Part shown: positions 39,892-53,177 of the stretch, in pieces
Layout of the letters: each line of letters opens with the position of its first letter
Numbering within the stretch: the stretch's first letter is position 1
Assembly: GCF_051401765.1 (NCBI RefSeq)
Contig: NW_027480532.1
Location: 682,001-746,000, forward strand
Length of the DNA: 64,000 bases
Direction: 5' to 3'
Source: Calliopsis andreniformis
Lineage: Eukaryota > Arthropoda > Insecta > Hymenoptera > Andrenidae
Notes under the pieces: model-generated
Databases searched by the model: none
What the model was told of the DNA's origin: nothing
Seen by the model: the letters and a program-made list of their open reading frames with translations, nothing else
Position numbers and translations under genes: made by a program

Positions 39892-41699
39892 CCTCAATCT
39901 TCAATCCTCAATACTCAATCTGCAATCCTCAATACTCAATCCTCAATCCTCAATCCTCAATCGTCGATACTCAATCCCCAATCCTCAATCTTCAATCCTC
40001 AATCCTCAATCCCCAATCCTCAATCCTCAATCCTCAATCTTCAATCCTCAATCCTCAATCGTCATACGTCAATCTCATTCTTCAATCCTCAATACCCAAT
40101 CCTCAATCTTCAATCTTCAACCCTCAATCCTCAACTCTCAATCCTCAAACCTCAATCCTCAATCCTCAATCCCCAATCCTCAATCCTCAATGCTCAATCT
40201 TCAATCCTCAATCCTCAATCGTCATTCGTCAATCCTCATTCTTCAATCCTCAATACACAATCCTCAATCTTCAATCCTCAATCCTCAATCCTCAATCCTC
40301 AATTCTCAATCTTCAATCCCCAATACTCAGACCTCAAACATCAATACTCAACCCTCAGTCCTCGTCCTCAATCCACAACAATCAATCCTCAATCCTCATT
40401 CTTCAGTCATCAATATTCCATCTTCAGTCCTCAATCCTCAATCCTCAATACTCAATCCTCAATCCTCAATGTTGAATCCGCAATACCCAATCCTCAATCT
40501 TCAATCCTCAGTCCTCAATCCTCAACCCTCAATCCTCAATCCTCAATCGTCAGGCTTCAATCCTCAATACTCAATCTTCAATCCTCAATCCTCAATCCTC
40601 ATTCCTCAATCCTCATTCTTCAATCCTCAATACCCAATCCTCAATCTTCAATCCTCAATCCTCAATCCTCAATTCTCAATCCTCAATCCTCAGCCCTAAC
40701 TCCTCTAATCTCAATCCTCAACCCTCAGCCCTCATCCTCAATCCTCAATCCTCAATCTTCAACCCTCAATCCTCAAGCCTCAACCCTCAATCCTCAATCT
40801 TCAATCCTCAATACTCAATCTGCAATCCTCAATACTCAATCCTCAATCCTCAATCCTCAATCGTCGATACTCAATCCCCAATCCTCAATCTTCAATCCTC
40901 AATCCTCAATCCCCAATCCTCAATCCTCAATCCTCAATCTTCAATCCTCAATCCTCAATCGTCATACGTCAATCTCATTCTTCAATCCTCAATACCCAAT
41001 CCTCAATCTTCAATCTTCAACCCTCAATCCTCAACTCTCAATCCTCAAACCTCAATCCTCAATCCTCAATCCCCAATCCTCAATCCTCAATGCTCAATCT
41101 TCAATCCTCAATCCTCAATCGTCATTCGTCAATCCTCATTCTTCAATCCTCAATACACAATCCTCAATCTTCAATCCTCAATCCTCAATCCTCAATCCTC
41201 AATTCTCAATCTTCAATCCCCAATACTCAGACCTCAAACATCAATACTCAACCCTCAGTCCTCGTCCTCAATCCACAACAATCAATCCTCAATCCTCATT
41301 CTTCAGTCATCAATATTCCATCTTCAGTCCTCAATCCTCAATCCTCAATACTCAATCCTCAATCCTCAATGTTGAATCCGCAATACCCAATCCTCAATCT
41401 TCAATCCTCAGTCCTCAATCCTCAACCCTCAATCCTCAATCCTCAATCGTCAGGCTTCAATCCTCAATACTCAATCTTCAATCCTCAATCCTCAATCCTC
41501 ATTCCTCAATCCTCATTCTTCAATCCTCAATACCCAATCCTCAATCTTCAATCCTCAATCCTCAATCCTCAATTCTCAATCCTCAATCCTCAGCCCTAAC
41601 TCCTCTAATCTCAATCCTCAACCCTCAGCCCTCATCCTCAATCCTCAATCCTCAATCTTCAACCCTCAATCCTCAAGCCTCAACCCTCAATCCTCAATC
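39892..41699 (+). repeat. Perfect 908-bp tandem duplication (offset 900 bp)
   Basis: 39892-40799 and 40792-41699 are identical at every base I compared line by line. The bounds are A/T at 39891/40791 and T/A at 40800/41700. The joint shares 8 bp, CCTCAATC. Zero differences in a diverged array mean a very recent event or an assembly error. The next 300 bp (41700-41995) resemble 37754-38049 instead. Confidence 0.95.
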
Positions 41700-41717
41700 A
41701 TCAGTCCTCAAACCTCA

Positions 41718-41889
41718 ATTCTGAATCCTCAATCTTCAGACCTCAGATACCAACAATCAGATGTCAATCCTGAACCCTTAATAGAATATCATCAATTCAC
41801 AGATTTCAATACCCAATACTCAATCTGCAATCTTCAAATCTCTATTCACAAACATCAATTCTCATCACTCAGCCCTCAACACTCAGTCC
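41718..41889 (+). repeat. B2 island (GATGT at 41760)
   Basis: GATACC subtype with CTGAACCCTTAATAG as at 37814, although 39547 is nearer. The flanking CAATCATCAGTCC and CCTCTGTCC changes agree. Confidence 0.9.
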
Positions 41890-42651
41890 GCAATCCTCAA
41901 TCTTCAACCCTCAATCCTCAATACTCAATCCTCTGTCCTCAATCGTCAATACTCAATACTCAATCTTCAATCCTCAATCCTCAATCCTCAATCCTCAATC
42001 CTCATTCTTCAGTCATCAATATTCCATCTTCAGTCCTCAATCCTCAATCCTCAATACTCAATCCTCAATCCTCAATGTTGAATCCGCAATACCCAATCCT
42101 CAATCCTCAATCCTCAATCCTCAATTCTCAATCCTCAATCCTCAGTCCTCAGTCCTCAAACCTCAATCCTCAACCCTCAGGCCACATTCTCAGTCCTCAA
42201 TCCTCAATTCTCAGTCCTCAGCCCTCAAACCTCAATCCTCAAACCTCAGACCTCATCCTCAATCCTCAATTATCAATCCTCAATCCTCAATCTTCAATCC
42301 TCAATACTCAATCTTCAATGCTCAATCCTCAGTCCTCAATACTCAACTATCGGTCCTCAATTCTCAATACTCAATCCTCAATCCTCAATCTTCAATCCTC
42401 AATACTCAATCTTCAATCCTCAATCCTCAATCCTCAATCCTCAATGCTCAATCCTCAATCCTCTATCCTCAACCCTCAATCTTCAATCCTCAATCCTCAT
42501 TCTTCAATCCTCAGACCTCAAACGTCAATACTCAACCCTCAGTCCTCGTCCTCAATCCACAACACTCAATCCTCGATCATCAATCTTCAATCATCAATAT
42601 TCAATCTTCAATCCTCAATCCTCAATCCTCAATACTCAATCCTCAATACTC

Positions 42652-42741
42652 AACCATCAGCTCTCAATCCTCAATTCTCAATAGAATATCCTGAATTCAC
42701 AGGATTCAATACTCAAACCTCAACACTCAACCCTCAACCCT
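42652..42741 (+). repeat. A island (core 42682-42712) with broken stem
   Basis: The inverted repeat at 42688-42705 reads ATCCTGAATTCACAGGAT. The T-to-A change removes the innermost pair of the stem. The tandem partner at 43589 is intact. Confidence 0.9.
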
Positions 42742-43558
42742 CAATCCTCAATCCTCAATCGTCAATCCTCAATACTCAATCTTCAATCCTCAATCCTCAA
42801 TCCTCAATCCTCAATCCTCAATCCTCAATCTTCCATCGTCAATACTCAATCTTCAATCCTCAATCCTCAATCCGCAATCCTCAATGCTCAATCCTCAATC
42901 CTCAATCCTCAAACCTCAATCTTCAATCCTCAATACTCAATCTGCAATCCTCAATACTCAATCCTCAATCCTCAATCCTCAATCGTCGATCCTCAATCCC
43001 CAATCCTCAATCCTCAATCCTCAATCCTCAATTCTCAATCCTCAATCCTCAGTCCTCAGTCCTCAAACCTCAATCCTCAACCCTCAGGCCACATTCTCAG
43101 TCCTCAATCCTCAATTCTCAGTCCTCAGCCCTCAAACCTCAATCCTCAACCCTCAGACCTCATCCTCAATCCTCAATTATCAATCCTCAATCCTCAATCT
43201 TCAATCCTCAATACTCAATCTTCAATGCTCAATCCTCAGTCCTCAATACTCAACTATCGGTCCTCAATTCTCAATACTCAATCCTCAATCCTCAATCTTC
43301 AATCCTCAATACTCAATCTTCAATCCTCAATCCTCAATCCTCAATCCTCAATGCTCAATCCTCAATCCTCTATCCTCAACCCTCAATCTTCAATCCTCAA
43401 TCCTCATTCTTCAGTCCTCAGACCTCAAACGTCAATACTCAACCCTCAGTCCTCGTCCTCAATCCACAACACTCAATCCTCGATCATCAATCTTCAGTCA
43501 TCAATATTCAATCTTCAATCCTCAATCCTCAATCCTCAATACTCAATCCTCAATACTC

Positions 43559-43648
43559 AACCATCAGCTCTCAATCCTCAATTCTCAATAGAATATCCTG
43601 AATTCTCAGGATTCAATACTCAAACCTCAACACTCAACCCTCAACCCT
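43559..43648 (+). repeat. A island (core 43589-43619)
   Basis: Intact inverted repeat at 43595-43612. The lead CATCAGCTCTCAATCC is shared with 42682 only. Confidence 0.9.
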
Positions 43649-43974
43649 CAATCCTCAATCCTCAATCCTCAATCGTCAATCCTCAATACTCAATCTTCAA
43701 TCCTCAATCCTCAATCCTCAATCCTCAATCCTCAATCCTCAATCTTCCATCGTCAATACTCAATCTTCAATCCTCAATCCTCAATCCGCAATCCTCAATG
43801 CTCAATCCTCAATCCTCAATCCTCAATCCTCAAACCTCAATCTTCAATACTCAATACTCAATCCTCAGTCCTCAATCCTCAATCCTCAATCCTCAATCCT
43901 CAATCCTCAATCCTCATGCCTCAATCCTCAATCCTCAATCCTCAGTCATCAAACCGCAATCCTGAATCCTCAAT

Positions 43975-44083
43975 CCTGAATCCTCAATCTTCAGACCTCA
44001 GACCTGAACAATCAGATGTCAATCCTCAATCCTCAACAGAATAACATGAATTCACAGTTTTCAATACTCAATACTCAATCTTC
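43975..44083 (+). repeat. C island (GATGT at 44015)
   Basis: First island of copy 1 of the 5.84-kb tandem block. Partner at 49856. Confidence 0.9.
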
Positions 44084-44893
44084 AATACTCAATCCTCAAT
44101 CCTCAATCCTCAATCCTCAATCCTCAATCCTCAGTCCTCAGTCCTCAAACCTCAATCCTCAACCCTCAGCCCACATTCTCAGTCCTCAATCCTCAATTCT
44201 CAGTCCTCAGCCCTCAAACCTCAATCCTCAATCCTCAATCCTCAATCTTCAATCATCAATACTCAGTCTTCAATACTCAATCCTCAATCCTCAATCCTCA
44301 ATCCTCAATCCTCATTCTTCAATCCTCAATACACAATCCTCAATCTTCAATCCTCAATCCTCAATCCTCAATCCTCAATTCTCAATCTTCAATCCCCAAT
44401 ACTCAGACCTCAAACATCAATACTCAACCCTCAGTCCTCGTCCTCAATCCACAACAATCAATCCTCAATCCTCATTCTTCAATCATCAATATTCCATCTT
44501 CAGTCCTCAATCCTCAATCCTCAATCCTCAATCCTCAATCCTCAATGTTGAATCCGCAATACCCAATCCTCAATCTTCAATCCTCAATCCTCAATCCTCA
44601 ACCCTCAATCCTCAATCCTCAATCGTCAGGCTTCAATCCTCAATACTCAATCTTCAATCCTCAATCCTCAATCCTCATTCCTCAATCCTCATTCTTCAAT
44701 CCTCAATACCCAATCCTCAATCTTCAATCCTCAATCCTCAATCCTCAATTCTCAATCCTCAATCGTCAGCCCTAACTCCTCTAATCTCAATCCTCAACCC
44801 TCAGCCCTCATCCTCAATCCTCAATCCTCAATCTTCAACCCTCAATCCTCAAGCCTCAACCCTCAATCCTCAATCCTCAGTCCTCAAACCTCA

Positions 44894-45065
44894 ATTCTGA
44901 ATCCTCAATCTTCAGACCTCAGATACCAACAATCAGATGTCAATCTTGAATCCTTAATAGAATATCATCAATTCACAGATTTCAATACCCAATACTCAAT
45001 CTGCAATCTTCAAATCTCTATTCACAAACATCAATTCTCATCACTCAGCCCTCAACACTCAGTCC
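44894..45065 (+). repeat. B2 island (GATGT at 44936)
   Basis: GATACC subtype with GATGTCAATCTTGAATCC. That change is shared only with 50777, its 5.84-kb partner. Confidence 0.9.
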
Positions 45066-47336
45066 GCAATCCTCAATCTTCAACCCTCAATCCTCAATAC
45101 TCAATCCTCAATCCTCAATCGTCAATACTCAATACTCAATCTTCAATCCTCAATCCTCAATCCTCAATCCTCAATCCTCAATCCTCAATCCTCAATCTTC
45201 CATCGTCAATACTCAATCTTCACTCCTCAATCCTCAATCCGCAATCCTCAATGCTCAATCCTCAATCCTCAATCCTCAAACCTCAATCTTCAATCCTCAA
45301 TACTCAATCTGCAATCCTCAATACTCAATCCTCAATCCTCAATCCTCAATCGTCGATACTCAATCCCCAATCCTCAATCTTCAATCCTCAATCCTCAATC
45401 CCCAATCCTCAATCCTCAATCCTCAATCTTCAATCCTCAATCCTCAATCGTCATACGTCAATCTCATTCTTCAATCCTCAATACCCAATCCTCAATCTTC
45501 AATCTTCAACCCTCAATCCTCAACTCTCAATCCTCAAACCTCAATCCTCAATCCTCAATCCCCAATCCTCAATCCTCAATGCTCAATCATCAATCCTCAA
45601 TCCTCAATCGTCATTCGTCAATCCTCATTCTTCAATCCTCAATACCCAATCCTCAATCTTCAATCTTCAACCCTCAATCCTCAACTCTCAATCCTCAAAC
45701 CTCAATCCTCAACCCTCAGCCCTCATCCTCAATCCTCAATCCTCAATCCTCAATCGTCATTCTTCAATCCTCAATACTCAACCTTCAATCCTCAATCCTC
45801 AATCCTCAATCCTCAAACCTCATTCTACAATCCTCAATATCCAATCCTCAATCTTCAATCCTCAATCCTCAATCCTCAATACTCAATCCTCAATCCTCAG
45901 TCCTCAGTCCTCAGATCTCAATCCTCAACCCTCAGCCCTCATCCTTAATCCTCAATCCTAAATTCTCAATCCTCAAACCTCAAACCTCAATACTCAACCG
46001 TCAGTCCTCGTCCTCTATCCTCAACCCTCAATCCTCAATCCTCAGTCCTCAATCTTCAATCCTCAATACTCAATATTCAATCCTCAATCCTCAATCCTCA
46101 GTCCTCAATCCTCAATCTTCAATCCTCAATCCTCAGTCCTCAATCCTCAATCCTCATTCTTCAATACTCAGTACCCAATCCTCAGTCTCGAATCCTCAAT
46201 CCTCAATCATCAAATCTCAATCCCCAATCCTCAGTCCTCAGTCCTCAAACCTCAGTCCTCAACCCTCAGCCCTCATCTTCAATTCTCAATCCTCAATCCT
46301 CAATCCTCAATCTTCAATCTTCAATACTCAATCTTCAATAATCAATCCTCAATTCTCAATCCTCAATCCTCAATCCTCAATCTTCAATCCTCAATCCTAA
46401 ATCCTCAATACTGAATCCTCAATCCTCAGTCCTCAGTCCTCAAACCTCAATCCTCAACCCTCAGCCCTCAGCCCTCATCCTCAACCCTCAATCCTAAATT
46501 CTCAATCCTCAAACCTCAAACCTTAATCCTCAACCGTCAGTCCTCGTCCTCAATCCTCAACCCACAATCCTCAATCCTCAGTCCTCAATCTTCAATCCTC
46601 AATACTCAATATTCAATCCTCAATCCTCAATCCTCAGTCCTCAATCCTCAATCTTCAATCCTCAATCCTCAGTCCTCAATCCTCAATCCTCATTCTTCAA
46701 TACTCAATACCCAATCCTCAGTATTCAATCCTCAATCCTCAATCATCAAATCTCAATCCCCAATCCTCAGTCCTCAGTCCTCAAACCTCAATCCTCAACC
46801 CTCAGCCCTCATCCTCAATTCTCAATCCTCAATCCTCAATCATCAATCTTCAATCCTCAATACTCAATGTTCAATAATCAATCCTCAATTCACAATCCTC
46901 AATACTCAATCCTCAATCGTCAACCCTCAATCCCCAATCCTCAATCTTCAATCCTCAATCCTCAATCCTCAATCCTCAATCCTCAATCTTCAATCCCCAA
47001 TAATCAATCTTCAATCCTCAATCCTCAATCCTCAATCCTGAATCCTCAATTCTCAATCCCCAAACTCCAATCCTCTATACACAGTCTTCAATCCTCAATC
47101 CTCAATCCTCAATCCTCAATCCTCATTCTTCAACCCTCAATTCCCAATCCTCAATCTTCAATCCTCAATCCTCAATCCTCAATTCTCAATCCTCAATCCT
47201 CAATCCTCAGTCCTCAAACCTCAGTCGCCAATCCTCAGCCCTCATCCTCAATCCTCAATCCTCAATCTTCATTCCTCAATCCTCAATCGTCATGCCTCAA
47301 TACACAATCCTAAATCCTCAGTCATCAAACCTCAAT

Positions 47337-47521
47337 CCTGAATCGTCAATCCTGAATTCTCAATCTTCAGACCTCAGACCTGAACAATCAGATGTCAATC
47401 CTCATTCCTCAATAGAATATTATCAATTCACAGCTTTCAATACACAATACTCAATCTGCAATCTTCAAATTTCTTCCCACAAACATCAATTCTCATCACT
47501 CAACCCTCAACACTCAGTCCC
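47337..47521 (+). repeat. B1 island (GATGT at 47391)
   Basis: B1 with CAGCTTTCAATAC, GATGTCAATCCTCATTCC and TTCTTCCCAC, shared with 48411 and 53232. Just upstream is the single base that separates it from the 1,020-bp tandem partner (A 47302). Confidence 0.9.
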
Positions 47522-47969
47522 CAATCCTCAATCTTCAATCCACAATCCGCAATCCTCAACCCTCAACACTCAGTCCCCAATCCTCAATCTTCAATCCTCA
47601 ATCCTCAATCTTCAATCCTCAATACTCAATCTTCAATCCTCAATCCTCAGTCCTCAATACTCAACTATCGGTCATCAATTCTCAATACTCAATCCTCAAT
47701 CCTCAATCTTCAATCCTCAATACTCAATCTTCAATCCTCAATCCTCAATCCTCAATCCTCAATGCTCAATCCTCAATCCTCAATCCTCAACCCTCAGTCT
47801 TCAATCCTCAATCCTCATTCTTCAATCCTCAGACCTCAAACGTCAATACTCAACCCTCAGCCCTCGTCCTCAATCCACAACACTCAATCCTCGATCATCA
47901 ATCTTGAATCATCAATATTCAATCTTCAATCCTCAACCCTCAATCCTCAATACTCAATCCTCAATACTC

Positions 47970-48059
47970 AATCATCAGCCCTCAATTCTCAATACTCAAT
48001 AGAATATCCTGAATTCTCAGGATTCAATACTCAAACCTCAACACTCAACCCTCAACCCT
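47970..48059 (+). repeat. A island (core 48000-48030)
   Basis: Intact inverted repeat at 48006-48023. The lead CTCAATCATCAGCCC has T where most A islands have C. Confidence 0.9.
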
Positions 48060-48356
48060 CAATCCTCAATCCTCAATCCTCAATCTTCAATCCTCAATAC
48101 TCAATCCTCAATCCTCAATCCTCAATCCTCAATCCTCAATCCTCATTCTTCAACCCTCAATTCCCAATCCTCAATCTTCAATCCTCAATCCTCAATCCTC
48201 AATTCTCAATCCTCAATCCTCAATCCTCAGTCCTCAAACCTCAGTCGCCAATCCTCAGCCCTCATCCTCAATCCTCAATCCTCAATCTTCATTCCTCAAT
48301 CCTCAATCGTCATGCCTCAATCCACAATCCTAAATCCTCAGTCATCAAACCTCAAT

Positions 48357-48541
48357 CCTGAATCGTCAATCCTGAATTCTCAATCTTCAGACCTCAGACC
48401 TGAACAATCAGATGTCAATCCTCATTCCTCAATAGAATATTATCAATTCACAGCTTTCAATACACAATACTCAATCTGCAATCTTCAAATTTCTTCCCAC
48501 AAACATCAATTCTCATCACTCAACCCTCAACACTCAGTCCC
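48357..48541 (+). repeat. B1 island (GATGT at 48411)
   Basis: Second member of the 1,020-bp tandem. Identical to 47391 across the island as read. Confidence 0.9.
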
Positions 48542-48989
48542 CAATCCTCAATCTTCAATCCACAATCCGCAATCCTCAACCCTCAACACTCAGTCCCCAA
48601 TCCTCAATCTTCAATCCTCAATCCTCAATCTTCAATCCTCAATACTCAATCTTCAATCCTCAATCCTCAGTCCTCAATACTCAACTATCGGTCATCAATT
48701 CTCAATACTCAATCCTCAATCCTCAATCTTCAATCCTCAATACTCAATCTTCAATCCTCAATCCTCAATCCTCAATCCTCAATGCTCAATCCTCAATCCT
48801 CAATCCTCAACCCTCAGTCTTCAATCCTCAATCCTCATTCTTCAATCCTCAGACCTCAAACGTCAATACTCAACCCTCAGCCCTCGTCCTCAATCCACAA
48901 CACTCAATCCTCGATCATCAATCTTGAATCATCAATATTCAATCTTCAATCCTCAACCCTCAATCCTCAATACTCAATCCTCAATACTC

Positions 48990-49079
48990 AATCATCAGCC
49001 CTCAATTCTCAATACTCAATAGAATATCCTGAATTCTCAGGATTCAATACTCAAACCTCAACACTCAACCCTCAACCCT
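48990..49079 (+). repeat. A island (core 49020-49050)
   Basis: Intact inverted repeat at 49026-49043, directly beside the deletion boundary used in the second 5.84-kb copy. Confidence 0.9.
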
Positions 49080-49815
49080 CAATCCTCAATCCTCAATCCT
49101 CAATCTTCAATCCTCAATACTCAATCCTCAATCCTCAATACTCAATCCTCAATCCTCAATCGTCATTCTTCAATCCTCAATACTCAATCTTCAATCCTCA
49201 ATCCTCAATCCTCAATCCTCATACCTCATTCTACAATCCTCAATACCCAATCCTCAATCTTCAATCCTCAATCCTCAATCCTCAATACTGAATCCTCAAT
49301 CCTCAGTCCTCAGTCCTCAAACCTCAATCCTCAACCCTCAGCCCTCATCCTCAATCCTCAATCCTAAATTCTCAATCCTCAAACCTCAAACCTCAACCCT
49401 CAACCGTCAGTCCCCGTCCTCAATCCTCAACCCTCAATCCTCAATCCTCGGTTCTCAATCTTCATTCCTCAATACTCAATATTCAATCCTCAATCCTCAA
49501 TCCTCAGTCCTCAATCCTCAATCTTCATTCCTCAATCCTCAGTCCTCAATCCTCAATCCTCATTCTTCAATACTCAATACCCAATCCTCAGTCTTCAATC
49601 CTCAATCCTCAATCATCAAATCTCGATCCCCAATCCTCAGTCCTCAGTCCTCAAACCTCAATCCTCAACCCTCAGCCCTCATCCTCAATTCTCAATCCTC
49701 AATCTTCAATCCTCTATACTCAATCCTCAATCCTCAATCCTCAATCCTCAATCCGCAATCCTCAATGCTCAATCCTCAATCCTCAGTCATCAAACCGCAA
49801 TCCTGAATCCTCAAT

Positions 49816-49924
49816 CCTGAATCCTCAATCTTCAGACCTCAGACCTGAACAATCAGATGTCAATCCTCAATCCTCAACAGAATAACATGAATTCACAGTT
49901 TTCAATACTCAATACTCAATCTTC
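49816..49924 (+). repeat. C island (GATGT at 49856)
   Basis: Lies just inside the start of copy 2 of the 5.84-kb block. Upstream is CCGCAATCCTCAATGCTC where copy 1 has CTCATGCC, which dates the joint. Confidence 0.9.
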
Positions 49925-50734
49925 AATACTCAATCCTCAATCCTCAATCCTCAATCCTCAATCCTCAATCCTCAGTCCTCAGTCCTCAAACCTCAATCCT
50001 CAACCCTCAGCCCACATTCTCAGTCCTCAATCCTCAATTCTCAGTCCTCAGCCCTCAAACCTCAATCCTCAATCCTCAATCCTCAATCTTCAATCATCAA
50101 TACTCAGTCTTCAATACTCAATCCTCAATCCTCAATCCTCAATCCTCAATCCTCATTCTTCAATCCTCAATACACAATCCTCAATCTTCAATCCTCAATC
50201 CTCAATCCTCAATCCTCAATTCTCAATCTTCAATCCCCAATACTCAGACCTCAAACATCAATACTCAACCCTCAGTCCTCGTCCTCAATCCACAACAATC
50301 AATCGTCAATCCTCATTCTTCAATCATCAATATTCCATCTTCAGTCCTCAATCCTCAATCCTCAATCCTCAATCCTCAATCCTCAATGTTGAATCCGCAA
50401 TACCCAATCCTCAATCTTCAATCCTCAATCCTCAATCCTCAACCCTCAATCCTCAATCCTCAATCGTCAGGCTTCAATCCTCAATACTCAATCTTCAATC
50501 CTCAATCCTCAATCCTCATTCCTCAATCATCATTCTTCAATCCTCAATACCCAATCCTCAATCTTCAATCCTCAATCCTCAATCCTCAATTCTCAATCCT
50601 CAATCGTCAGCCCTAACTCCTCTAATCTCAATCCTCAACCCTCAGCCCTCATCCTCAATCCTCAATCCTCAATCTTCAACCCTCAATCCTCAAGCCTCAA
50701 CCCTCAATCCTCAATCCTCAGTCCTCAAACCTCA

Positions 50735-50906
50735 ATTCTGAATCCTCAATCTTCAGACCTCAGATACCAACAATCAGATGTCAATCTTGAATCCTTAATA
50801 GAATATCATCAATTCACAGATTTCAATACCCAATACTCAATCTGCAATCTTCAAATCTCTATTCACAAACATCAATTCTCATCACTCAGCCCTCAACACT
50901 CAGTCC
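50735..50906 (+). repeat. B2 island (GATGT at 50777)
   Basis: GATACC subtype and partner of 44936, with GATGTCAATCTTGAATCC. Confidence 0.9.
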
Positions 50907-53177
50907 GCAATCCTCAATCTTCAACCCTCAATCCTCAATACTCAATCCTCAATCCTCAATCGTCAATACTCAATACTCAATCTTCAATCCTCAATCCTCA
51001 ATCCTCAATCCTCAATCCTCAATCCTCAATCCTCAATCTTCCATCGTCAATACTCAATCTTCAATCCTCAATCCTCAATCCGCAATCCTCAATGCTCAAT
51101 CCTCAATCCTCAATCCTCAAACCTCAATCTTCAATCCTCAATACTCAATCTGCAATCCTCAATACTCAATCCTCAATCCTCAATCCTCAATCGTCGATAC
51201 TCAATCCCCAATCCTCAATCTTCAATCCTCAATCCTCAATCCCCAATCCTCAATCCTCAATCCTCAATCTTCAATCCTCAATCCTCAATCGTCATACGTC
51301 AATCTCATTCTTCAATCCTCAATACCCAATCCTCAATCTTCAATCTTCAACCCTCAATCCTCAACTCTCAATCCTCAAACCTCAATCCTCAATCCTCAAT
51401 CCCCAATCCTCAATCCTCAATGCTCAATCTTCAATCCTCAATCCTCAATCGTCATTCGTCAATCCTCATTCTTCAATCCTCAATACCCAATCCTCAATCT
51501 TCAATCTTCAACCCTCAATCCTCAACTCTCAATCCTCAAACCTCAATCCTCAACCCTCAGCCCTCATCCTCAATCCTCAATCCTCAATCCTCAATCGTCA
51601 TTCTTCAATCCTCAATACTCAACCTTCAATCCTCAATCCTCAATCCTCAATCCTCAAACCTCATTCTACAATCCTCAATATCCAATCCTCAATCTTCAAT
51701 CCTCAATCCTCAATCCTCAATACTCAATCCTCAATCCTCAGTCCTCAGTCCTCAGATCTCAATCCTCAACCCTCAGCCCTCATCCTTAATCCTCAATCCT
51801 AAATTCTCAATCCTCAAACCTCAAACCTCAATACTCAACCGTCAGTCCTCGTCCTCTATCCTCAACCCTCAATCCTCAATCCTCAGTCCTCAATCTTCAA
51901 TCCTCAATACTCAATATTCAATCCTCAATCCTCAATCCTCAGTCCTCAATCCTCAATCTTCAATCCTCAATCCTCAGTCCTCAATCCTCAATCCTCATTC
52001 TTCAATACTCAGTACCCAATCCTCAGTCTCCAATCCTCAATCCTCAATCATCAAATCTCAATCCCCAATCCTCAGTCCTCAGTCCTCAAACCTCAGTCCT
52101 CAACCCTCAGCCCTCATCTTCAATTCTCAATCCTCAATCCTCAATCCTCAATCTTCAATCTTCAATACTCAATCTTCAATAATCAATCCTCAATTCTCAA
52201 TCCTCAATCCTCAATCCTCAATCTTCAATCCTCAATCCTAAATCCTCAATACTGAATCCTCAATCCTCAGTCCTCAGTCCTCAAACCTCAATCCTCAACC
52301 CTCAGCCCTCAGCCCTCATCCTCAACCCTCAATCCTAAATTCTCAATCCTCAAACCTCAAACCTTAATCCTCAACCGTCAGTCCTCGTCCTCAATCCTCA
52401 ACCCACAATCCTCAATCCTCAGTCCTCAATCTTCAATCCTCAATACTCAATATTCAATCCTCAATCCTCAATCCTAAGTCCTCAATCCTCAATCTTCAAT
52501 CCTCAATCCTCAGTCCTCAATCCTCAATCCTCATTCTTCAATACTCAATACCCAATCCTCAGTATTCAATCCTCAATCCTCAATCATCAAATCTCAATCC
52601 CCAATCCTCAGTCCTCAGTCCTCAAACCTCAATCCTCAACCCTCAGCCCTCATCCTCAATTCTCAATCCTCAATCCTCAATCATCAATCTTCAATCCTCA
52701 ATACTCAATGTTCAATAATCAATCCTCAATTCACAATCCTCAATACTCAATCCTCAATCGTCAACCCTCAATCCCCAATCCTCAATCTTCAATCCTCAAT
52801 CCTCAATCCTCAATCCTCAATCCTCAATCTTCAATCCCCAATAATCAATCTTCAATCCTCAATCCTCAATCCTCAATCCTGAATCCTCAATTCTCAATCC
52901 CCAAACTCCAATCCTCTATACACAGTCTTCAATCCTCAATCCTCAATCCTCAATCCTCAATCCTCATTCTTCAACCCTCAATTCCCAATCCTCAATCTTC
53001 AATCCTCAATCCTCAATCCTCAATTCTCAATCCTCAATCCTCAATCCTCAGTCCTCAAACCTCAGTCGCCAATCCTCAGCCCTCATCCTCAATCCTCAAT
53101 CCTCAATCTTCATTCCTCAATCCTCAATCGTCATGCCTCAATCCACAATCCTAAATCCTCAGTCATCAAACCTCAAT

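Larger units (their letters stand above)
36987..39990 (+). repeat. 1.73-kb tandem pair
   Basis: 36987-38257 and 38720-39990 match over 1,271 bp with no indel at an offset of 1,733 bp, with scattered substitutions (for example TCGATCC near 38,232 against TCGATAC near 39,965). The start overlaps the end of the preceding 5.1-kb block by 18 bp. Between the members lies a stretch containing a C island (GATGT at 38633). Confidence 0.85.
42092..43846 (+). repeat. 907-bp tandem pair
   Basis: 42092 to about 42925 matches 42999 to about 43846. The offset is 907 bp, becoming 914 bp after a one-heptamer step near 42,750. Shared markers are GCCACATTCTCAG (42181/43088), CTCTATCCTC (42461/43368) and the A island core (42682/43589). 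The first A island has an inner-stem substitution that the second lacks. Confidence 0.85.
47088..49139 (+). repeat. 1,020-bp tandem duplication
   Basis: 47088-48119 and 48108-49139 match over 1,032 bp with a single difference that I found (A 47302, C 48322). The joint shares 12 bp. Each member carries one B1 and one A island, with GATGT to A-core spacing of 609 bp in both. Limits are T/C at 47087/48107 and C/A at 48120/49140. Confidence 0.93.
43927..49767 (+). repeat. 5.84-kb tandem block, copy 1
   Basis: 43927-47853 matches 49768-53694 with no indel over 3,927 bp at an offset of 5,841 bp. 49044-49762 matches 53684-54402 at an offset of 4,640 bp. Together they show head-to-tail copying of one 5.84-kb unit. 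The left limit is C/G at 43926/49767. Substitutions are few, for example CTCGAATCC near 46,190 against CTCCAATCC near 52,031. Confidence 0.9.

Noticed and set aside
39862..41724. 620-codon frame with a 300-residue internal repeat as a modular protein
   Set aside because: The internal repeat is the 900-bp DNA tandem, whose length happens to be divisible by three. Neighbouring tandems of 1,733 and 907 bp are not.
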